From: Bordetella genomosp. 2
GTDB taxonomy: Bacteria > Pseudomonadota > Gammaproteobacteria > Burkholderiales > Burkholderiaceae_B
Direction of reading: 5' to 3'
Length of the DNA stretch: 64,000 nt
NCBI RefSeq assembly: GCF_002261345.1
Contig: NZ_NEVT01000006.1
Location: forward strand, 248,001 to 312,000
Part shown: positions 58,379 through 64,000 of the stretch, piece by piece
Numbering within the stretch: position 1 is the stretch's first letter
How the letters are laid out: each line of letters begins with the position of its first letter
Notes under the pieces: generated by a model
Seen by the model: the letters and a program-made list of their open reading frames with translations, nothing else
Database searches by the model: none
What the model was told of the DNA's origin: nothing
Made by a program: the position numbers and the translations under genes

Positions 58379-59401
58379 ATGCGGGAGCCAGGTTACCAGG
58401 CCCTGGTGTGCACCCACTGGGGCGATTGGCGGGACTTGTCCATGCGTCGGGTGGAACGGGTCGCCTTGCGGCCGGGGCAGGTCAGGATACGGGTTTGCCA
58501 CGCCGGCGTAGGTTACGCCGTCCGCCTGTTCGTCTCAGGCAAGTACCAGCGCAAGCCTCCTTTGCCGTTCACTCCCGGCACCGAAGTATCGGGCGTGGTC
58601 ATCGAGGTAGCCGAGGGCGCCGGCCACTTGCGCGTCGGCCAGCGCGTCATGGCGGCGCTGGACTGGGGGGCGTTTGCCGAAGAAGCGGTCGCCAGCGCGA
58701 CGACAGTCTATCCCGTGCCGGACGGGATCGCGCTGGGTAGCGCCGCGGCGCTGCCCATCACTTATGCCACGGCCTGGGCCGCGCTCGAATGGCGCGCCGG
58801 CCTGCGGCCGGGCGAGACACTGCTGGTGCATGGCGCCAGCGGTTCGCTGGGCATGGCGGCGGTGCAGATCGGCCGTCACATGGGTGCCTCGGTGATTGCC
58901 ACCGCCAGCACGCCGGAGAAACGCCAGGCCGCGCTGGCGCACGGCGCCTCTCATGCGCTGGGCAGCGATGCAGACCGGCTCGCCGCCGACGTCAAGGCCC
59001 TCACGGGGCGGCAAGGGGTAGACGTGGTGTTCGACCCTGTGGGCGGCGACCTGTTCGACGCATCGCTGCGCTGTGTGCGGCCGCAGGCACGGGTACTGGC
59101 CATCGGGTTCGCGGCGGGGCGCATACCAACGGTGCCGGTCAACCTGCTGTTGGTGAAGAATATTGCGCTGATCGGTTTCAACTATGGCCTGTATATCGGC
59201 TGGGGCCTGACGGACGAGCGCGAGCAGCATGCCATGGCGGTGCAGGGGATGGTCGCCAAGTGCACCGGGGCGATCGCCGCGCGCGCCATGCCGCCGCCCC
59301 TGACCCGACACTTTGCCTTCACGGACTGGGAAGAAGCGATCGGCACCACCATGTCGCGCCGCTCGGTCGGCAAGGTCATCATCGACATCGGAGGGACTTG
59401 A
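58379..59401 (+). CDS. NADPH:quinone oxidoreductase-like MDR protein
   Basis: 340 residues of the zinc-free MDR superfamily. The first part has VRIRVCHAGVGYAVRLFVSG and LPFTPGTEVSGVVIEVAEG, and the nucleotide-binding site is LLVHGASGSLGMAAVQIGRH. No catalytic zinc Cys cluster is seen. It may reduce an enoyl-CoA or quinone-like intermediate of the pathway. The start immediately follows the Bug stop and the stop is 1 bp from the CoA-transferase start, so it belongs to the same operon. Confidence 0.85.
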   Translation: MREPGYQALVCTHWGDWRDLSMRRVERVALRPGQVRIRVCHAGVGYAVRLFVSGKYQRKPPLPFTPGTEVSGVVIEVAEGAGHLRVGQRVMAALDWGAFAEEAVASATTVYPVPDGIALGSAAALPITYATAWAALEWRAGLRPGETLLVHGASGSLGMAAVQIGRHMGASVIATASTPEKRQAALAHGASHALGSDADRLAADVKALTGRQGVDVVFDPVGGDLFDASLRCVRPQARVLAIGFAAGRIPTVPVNLLLVKNIALIGFNYGLYIGWGLTDEREQHAMAVQGMVAKCTGAIAARAMPPPLTRHFAFTDWEEAIGTTMSRRSVGKVIIDIGGT

Positions 59402-59402
59402 C

Positions 59403-60533
59403 ATGAACCACGAGGCGCCCCTGGAGGGAGTCACGGTCCTGGACGCAAGCCAGGGCATCGCCGGGCCGTACTGCGGCTTGATCCTGCGGCAGCAAGGGGC
59501 GCGCGTCATCAAGGTGGAGCCGCCCGCGGGGGACTGGGGCCGCAACATGGGGCGCCAGCGGGGCGGGCATACGGCCATCTCGATCGCGTTCAACGCCGGC
59601 AAGGAAAGCGTCGTGCTGGACGCCCGCGAGCCCAGGCAACGGGCGGCGCTGCGCCAGTTGGCGGCACAGGCTGACGTGGTGGTCCAGAATTTCCGGCCCG
59701 GGGTGGCCGCGCGCATGGGGATAGGGTACGAGGAGCTGGCGCGGCTGCGGCCCCGCCTGGTGTATGCGTCGATTTCCGGCTATGGCGCGGACGGCCCGCA
59801 GTCGACGCGGCCGGCGCTGGACACGACGATGCAGGCCGAGAGCGGACTTATGCATACCAACCGGGATGGGGCGGGGCAGCCGCAGCGCATCGGGCTGTAC
59901 TTGGTAGACCTGAGCGCCGGCCTGTACGCGGCGCAGGCGGTCGGCGCGGCGCTGTACCGCGCGGCGGTAGCGGGGCAGGGCAGGCATGTCGAGATTTCCA
60001 TGCTGCAGGTCGCGGCGGCGCTGCAATCGTATTTGATCATCGACAAGGCCTTGTTCCCGGATGCCGGTGCGGCGGCTTTCAACGCGCCCACCGGCCTGTT
60101 CCCCACTCGGGACGGGCATATTTATGTCAGCATGCTCGATGACGCCATGCTCCGCCGCCTGTCCGACGCGCTTGGCATGGCCGAGTGGCGTACCGCGGAA
60201 GATCTGCAGAGCAGCGCCGGCCGCATCGCCAGGGCCGCGGAACTGAACGCGCAGCTGGCGGCCCGGATGCGGGAGCGCACGACAGACGAATGGATGGATC
60301 TGCTGCAGGCGCGCGACATCCTGTGCGGCCGGGTCAGGACGCCGCACGCGTTGCTGGAAGACCCGCAAGCGCGCCACCTGGGCCTGTTCGCCATGGCGGC
60401 GCAGCCTGGCGCCGGCTCGGTGCCGCTGGTGCGCCTGCCGGGGCAACCGCCGATTAGCGCCGGCGCGGGGGTTTCGCCGCTGCAGGGCGAACATACCGAG
60501 GCGGTGTTGCGGCAGTTCGGCATAGCGATCTGA
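59403..60533 (+). CDS. CaiB/BaiF-type CoA-transferase
   Basis: 376 residues of family III CoA-transferases. It has GVTVLDASQGIAGPYCGLIL, GARVIKVEPPAGDWGRNMG and VVVQNFRPGVAARMGIGYEE, with YASISGYGADGPQSTRPALD carrying the candidate catalytic Asp. ATG 59403 follows GGAGGG. Together with the similar protein at 50598 the cluster has two CoA-transferases, suggesting CoA moves between an intermediate and the incoming acid at two steps, or two related acids. Confidence 0.87.
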   Translation: MNHEAPLEGVTVLDASQGIAGPYCGLILRQQGARVIKVEPPAGDWGRNMGRQRGGHTAISIAFNAGKESVVLDAREPRQRAALRQLAAQADVVVQNFRPGVAARMGIGYEELARLRPRLVYASISGYGADGPQSTRPALDTTMQAESGLMHTNRDGAGQPQRIGLYLVDLSAGLYAAQAVGAALYRAAVAGQGRHVEISMLQVAAALQSYLIIDKALFPDAGAAAFNAPTGLFPTRDGHIYVSMLDDAMLRRLSDALGMAEWRTAEDLQSSAGRIARAAELNAQLAARMRERTTDEWMDLLQARDILCGRVRTPHALLEDPQARHLGLFAMAAQPGAGSVPLVRLPGQPPISAGAGVSPLQGEHTEAVLRQFGIAI

Positions 60534-60575
60534 CGCGATTCGTTGCACAGCAAGAGGACTAGAGGAGACCACACG

Positions 60576-62270
60576 ATGGACGCAGCGCATAGCCCATTCT
60601 GGCCCCGTGGCGTGCCCCGCATGCTGCGGGTTCCCCAGGTGCCGTTGGGACATTTCCTGGACGTGGCGGCGCAGCGGTATCCCGACAAGACCGCCATCGT
60701 GTACTGCGACGCCAGGATCCGCTACGGCGACTTGAAAGCGCGCGTCGACCGCCTGGCGGCTTTCATGTTCCACCGCCTGGGCGTGCGGCACGGCGACAGG
60801 ATCCTGCTGTTCAGCCAGAACTGCCCGCAGTTCGTCATGGCTTTTTATGCCATCGTCCGGTTGGGCGCGGTGGTTGTGCCGATCAATGCCATGTGCACGA
60901 GCGCCGAGCTGGAGCATTACCTTGCGGATACTGACGCGCAACTGGCGTTCGTCGCGCAGGACTTGCTGCCGCAGGTGCAGCCGCATCTGGGCGGACGGCT
61001 GCGGCATGCCGTGATCCATGCCTATAGTGACGGCCTGCCCGAGCAGGATCCTGCCAATGAGACCCCAGAGTGGGTACTGGCGCCGCGGCGGGCCCTGGCC
61101 GGCGACAACCTGACCGGCTTCGAGGACGCCGTGGCGCGCGGCGCGGGGGAACTGCCGCCTGCGCCATCGCCGGACAGCCTGTGCGTGTTGCCGTACACCT
61201 CGGGCACGACCGGGCAACCCAAGGGCTGCAAGCATACGCACCAGACGATACTGGCAGCCAATATCGCCTCCTCGCTCTGGCGCGGCCTGCATGCGGAGTC
61301 GGTGTTCCTGGCGGTGGCGCCGCTGTTCCACATGCTTGGCATGCAGGGCATGATGAACCAGCCCATCGTGCTCGGCGCCACCATCGTGATGATGCCGCGC
61401 TGGAACCCGCGCGCGGCAGCGCATATCATGGAAAAGCACCGGGTTTCGGCCTGGTCGGCGCCGCCCGCCATGGTGATCGATTTCTTCAGCCAGCCCGGCA
61501 TCGGCGAACGCCGGCTGGACAGCCTGGCGACGCTGTGCGGCGGCGGCGCCGCCATGCCGGAGGCGATCGCCACCATGCTCCAGCAGCGCTTCGGGATCCA
61601 GTACAACGAAGCCTACGGTCTGTCGGAAACGGCGTCCTTCCTGCATGCCAACCCACCCCAACGGGGCAAGCGGCAATGCCTGGGGTTGCCGGGGCCGGGC
61701 GTCGAATCGCGCATCGTCGATCCTGTCACCCTGCAAGAACTGCCGCGCGGCGAGGTCGGCGAACTCGTCACCCGCGGCCCGCAGGTCATGCTGGGCTATT
61801 GGCGCAATGAGCAGGCCGACCAGCAGGCTTTCTGCGAGCTGGACGGCAAGCGCTTCCTGCGCACCGGCGACTTGGCCAGCATCGATGAAGACGGATACTT
61901 CTTCATGCGCGAGCGGCTCAAGCGGATGATCAACGCATCCGGCTACAAGGTCTGGCCGGCCGAAGTCGAAAACATGATGTACGAACACGAGGCAGTGCGC
62001 GAAGCCTGCGTCGTGGGCTTGCCGGATCAGCGGCGCGGCGAGACCGTCAAGGCGATTGTGGTGCTCAAGCCGGACTGCCAGGGCATGGTGAGCGAGCAGG
62101 AGCTGATCGCCTGGTGCCGCACGCGCATGGCGGCATACAAGGTGCCGCGCTTCATTGAGTTCACCGACAGTTTGCCGAAATCCAACACCGGCAAGGTTCT
62201 GTGGCGCATGTTGCAGGATGCCCAGCGGCAGGCGCACGAGGCCCGCGAGCGCCGCACGCAGCCGGTGTAG
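60576..62270 (+). CDS. AMP-forming acyl-CoA synthetase (long-chain-fatty-acid CoA ligase type)
   Basis: 564 residues of the ANL superfamily. The P-loop A3 motif begins at Tyr207 (YTSGTTGQPKGCKHTH). Further blocks are NEAYGLSETASFLHANPP, LRTGDLASIDEDGYFFM and the hinge KRMINASGYKVWPAEVEN, ending with the catalytic Lys in KSNTGKVLWR. It should activate a carboxylic acid to its CoA thioester with ATP. The gene lies 42 bp after the CoA-transferase and is the last of the cluster; a hairpin follows at 62276-62295. Confidence 0.9.
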   Translation: MDAAHSPFWPRGVPRMLRVPQVPLGHFLDVAAQRYPDKTAIVYCDARIRYGDLKARVDRLAAFMFHRLGVRHGDRILLFSQNCPQFVMAFYAIVRLGAVVVPINAMCTSAELEHYLADTDAQLAFVAQDLLPQVQPHLGGRLRHAVIHAYSDGLPEQDPANETPEWVLAPRRALAGDNLTGFEDAVARGAGELPPAPSPDSLCVLPYTSGTTGQPKGCKHTHQTILAANIASSLWRGLHAESVFLAVAPLFHMLGMQGMMNQPIVLGATIVMMPRWNPRAAAHIMEKHRVSAWSAPPAMVIDFFSQPGIGERRLDSLATLCGGGAAMPEAIATMLQQRFGIQYNEAYGLSETASFLHANPPQRGKRQCLGLPGPGVESRIVDPVTLQELPRGEVGELVTRGPQVMLGYWRNEQADQQAFCELDGKRFLRTGDLASIDEDGYFFMRERLKRMINASGYKVWPAEVENMMYEHEAVREACVVGLPDQRRGETVKAIVVLKPDCQGMVSEQELIAWCRTRMAAYKVPRFIEFTDSLPKSNTGKVLWRMLQDAQRQAHEARERRTQPV

Positions 62271-62275
62271 ATGCC

Positions 62276-62295
62276 GGGCCGGCGGCTGCCGGCCC
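62276..62295. terminator. Perfect hairpin between convergent genes
   Basis: GGGCCGGC (62276-62283) and GCCGGCCC (62288-62295) form an 8-bp stem around a 4-base loop, 5 bp after the ligase stop and before the convergent AtoE-type gene. No T run follows, so it would work as a weak or bidirectional terminator. Confidence 0.6.
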
Positions 62296-62303
62296 ATGAA
62301 GGA

Positions 62304-63620
62304 TCAGACCAGGCTGAGTCCGACCCCGATGATGATGCCGGACACGAACAACTGGATGAGGCAGAACCCCATGATGTCCTTGGCTTTGAGGCCGGCGATG
62401 GCGAGCACCGGCAGGGCCCAGAACGGCTGCAGCATGTTGGTCCAGGCGTCGCCCCAGGCCACGGCCATGGCCACGCGGGGGATGTCGGCGCCCAGCGCCT
62501 GCGCCGAGGCGATGACGATCGGGCTTTGCACCGCCCACTGGCCGCCGCCGGAGGGGATGAAGATATTCACGATGCCGGCGCTGATGAAGGTCCACAGCGG
62601 CAGGGTGGCGGCGGTCGAGATCGATACGAACCACTCCGACAGGGACGCCGCCAGGCCGGAATCCATCATGATGGCCATGATGCCCGCATAGAACGGGAAC
62701 TGGATGACGATGCCGGCGCCGCCGCGGATCGCCTCGTCCAGGCTGGCCAGCAGGCGCCGCGGCGTGCGGTGCAGCACGATGGCCAGGAACAGGAACGTGA
62801 AGTTGATGACGTTCAGGTTCAAGCTGGCGCCGCGGATCACGTAATAGTCGAACAGGTAGGCCAGGCCGGCGAAGCCGATCAGCATGGCCAGCACCGTGCT
62901 GTTCTCCAGCCGGGCGGCCGGGCGGCGGTCGTCGCTGTCGGCGCGCTCGGGTTCGGCCGTGGCCAGTTTGGCGGGATCGACGTAGATGCTGTCTTTCTCG
63001 TCGGGCAGCATCAGGCGGTTGACCAGCGGCACCGCGATGAACAGGGCGACCACGATGGCCAGGTTGAAGGCCGCGAATATCGTGTCCGAAGTCGGCACGA
63101 TGCCGATCTGGTCGGCCGAGAAATGGCCCTCCGTGGCGATGGTCAGCGGAATCGAGCCGGCCAGGCCGCCGTGCCAGATGATGAAACCCGAGTAGGCGCT
63201 GGCCACCAGCAGGCGGTAGTCGACGCGGATCTGGCGCGCGATTTCCTTGGCGAACAAGGCGCCCACCACCAGGCCGAAGCCCCAGTTGATCCAGCTGGCC
63301 GCCAGCGATACCACCGATACCAGCACGATGGCGCCGCCGGCGCTGCCGGACAGCCCGGCCAGGCGCGACAGCAGCTTCTTGACGAGCGGCGTGCTGGCCA
63401 GCATGTAGCCCGTCAGCAGGACCAGCAGCATCTGCATGGCGAAGGTGAGCAGGCCCCAGAAACCGTTGCCCCACCAGCGGACCACGTCCATGGGCGCGCG
63501 GCCCTCGAATACGATGGCCGCGGCCGCGGCGACCAGGGTCAGCAACACGACAAAGATGTAGGGATCGGGCAAATAGCGCTCGACGAGCTTCACCGATCCG
63601 CGCGACAGTAGTTTGAACAC
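62304..63620 (-). CDS. Short-chain fatty acid transporter, AtoE family
   Basis: 438 residues with about 11-12 membrane helices. Blocks such as LSRGSVKLVERYLPDPYIFV, VSLAASWINWGFGLVVGALF and FIPSGGGQWAVQSPIVIASA match AtoE-type carriers. It would take up short-chain fatty acids. I chose the GTG at 63620 because AGAGGAGG lies just upstream, although only about 4 bp away; the ATG at 63653 has no ribosome-binding site. It lies next to the acyl-CoA cluster on the opposite strand. Confidence 0.87.
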   Translation of the reverse strand: MFKLLSRGSVKLVERYLPDPYIFVVLLTLVAAAAAIVFEGRAPMDVVRWWGNGFWGLLTFAMQMLLVLLTGYMLASTPLVKKLLSRLAGLSGSAGGAIVLVSVVSLAASWINWGFGLVVGALFAKEIARQIRVDYRLLVASAYSGFIIWHGGLAGSIPLTIATEGHFSADQIGIVPTSDTIFAAFNLAIVVALFIAVPLVNRLMLPDEKDSIYVDPAKLATAEPERADSDDRRPAARLENSTVLAMLIGFAGLAYLFDYYVIRGASLNLNVINFTFLFLAIVLHRTPRRLLASLDEAIRGGAGIVIQFPFYAGIMAIMMDSGLAASLSEWFVSISTAATLPLWTFISAGIVNIFIPSGGGQWAVQSPIVIASAQALGADIPRVAMAVAWGDAWTNMLQPFWALPVLAIAGLKAKDIMGFCLIQLFVSGIIIGVGLSLV

Positions 63621-63717
63621 ACAACCTCCTCTGACTGTAGGCGCGCCGGACATGGCCGGCGGACGGCGCGAATCCTAGCACGGCCGCGTGCCGTCCCGCG
63701 TGGCAACGCCGCCGCGC

Positions 63718-63999
63718 TCAGGCCGGCAGGGCGTCGGGCACGCCCAGGTCGTGCGCCAGCCTGGCCATGCCCTCCCAGATGGCGTCGTCGAACTGCAGGG
63801 AGTCGGCGTTGCGCTGGCGGTTGCGCGCTTCGTACTCGCCCGGATACTCGACTCGCTCGACGCCCGGTTGCGGCGGGCAAGCGTGCAGATAGTCGATGAA
63901 GGCGCCGACTTCCTGGCTCCGCCAGTCGGTATTGAAGTCGACCTGGGGATCCAGCAGGATGGCGAACATATTGTTGGTGGCCACGCCATGGCGCGGATG
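63718..63999 (-). CDS. Malate/L-lactate dehydrogenase (Ldh)-family oxidoreductase, C-terminal fragment
   Basis: The frame enters from the right edge and holds the last 93 or so residues. HPRHGVATNNMFAILLDPQ, then GAFIDYLHACPPQPGVER and EYPGEYEARNRQRNADSLQF match the C-terminal part of the Ldh-family (sulfolactate, ureidoglycolate or 2-keto acid type) dehydrogenases. Those enzymes are NAD(P)-dependent and have a non-Rossmann fold. The GTG at 63984 is internal. The substrate cannot be told. It lies 97 bp upstream of the AtoE-type gene on the same strand. Confidence 0.8.
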   Translation of the reverse strand, partial: HPRHGVATNNMFAILLDPQVDFNTDWRSQEVGAFIDYLHACPPQPGVERVEYPGEYEARNRQRNADSLQFDDAIWEGMARLAHDLGVPDALPA

Positions 64000-64000
64000 C

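Noticed and set aside
59379-62297. 972-residue minus-strand open frame over the CoA-transferase and ligase genes
   Set aside because: It is a GC-driven shadow of two well-conserved genes and shows no recognisable domain.

Overview
The window is a gene-dense, high-GC stretch of a betaproteobacterial chromosome. Gene content suggests a Bordetella of the bronchiseptica group: five Bug-type (TctC family) periplasmic solute receptors, an ssu operon with a small TOBE protein, and many CoA-linked catabolic genes. The genus is inferred from gene content and base composition; no rRNA or other marker is present. I see no tRNA, rRNA, CRISPR array, insertion sequence or phage gene. No gene-free gap exceeds about 220 bp.

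Layout. 1-305 is the end of a TerC-like membrane protein, closed by a strong terminator. 485-7213 is a sulfonate unit: ssuE-ssuA-ssuD-ssuC-ssuB, a TOBE protein, then a Tat-exported sulfite dehydrogenase and its cytochrome c, so sulfite released from sulfonates can be oxidised. 7347-9800 is a large MscS channel. Two adjacent IclR regulators (9817-11396, minus strand) face an acyl-CoA catabolic operon (11554-19052) holding two acyl-CoA dehydrogenases, two Bug receptors (one frameshifted), an AcuI/YhdH-type reductase and an ADP-forming acyl-CoA synthetase. 19112-24367 is a copper-resistance locus (copR-copS-copA-copB and a DUF411 protein). 24411-32003 (minus strand) is a dipeptide ABC operon (dppA-B-C-D-F) with an M20 peptidase, preceded by a GntR regulator. 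A class V aminotransferase and a serine hydrolase diverge from it.

The middle part holds a universal stress protein with an FNR-like promoter, a polar amino acid ABC system whose permease is frameshifted, a penicillin-acylase-type amidase, an MFS transporter, an erythromycin-esterase/phosphoribosyltransferase pair, a LigJ-like hydratase with a Bug receptor and a divergent LysR gene, NhaA, a LysE exporter, a BON protein and a PP-type phosphatase.

50598-62270 is a long plus-strand CoA catabolic cluster of unknown substrate: two CaiB-type CoA-transferases, an AraC regulator, two Bug receptors, an SCPx-like thiolase, an SDR, an acyl-CoA dehydrogenase, a quinone-oxidoreductase-like enzyme and an acyl-CoA ligase. 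An AtoE-type short-chain fatty acid transporter and the end of an Ldh-family dehydrogenase close the window on the minus strand.

The most notable signals are two independent +1 frameshifts, each at a run of six G. Also notable are several operator-like repeats next to the matching regulator genes: a duplicated 36-bp promoter element flanking the AraC gene, an IclR-side inverted repeat, a GntR palindrome pair, cop boxes and an FNR-type box.
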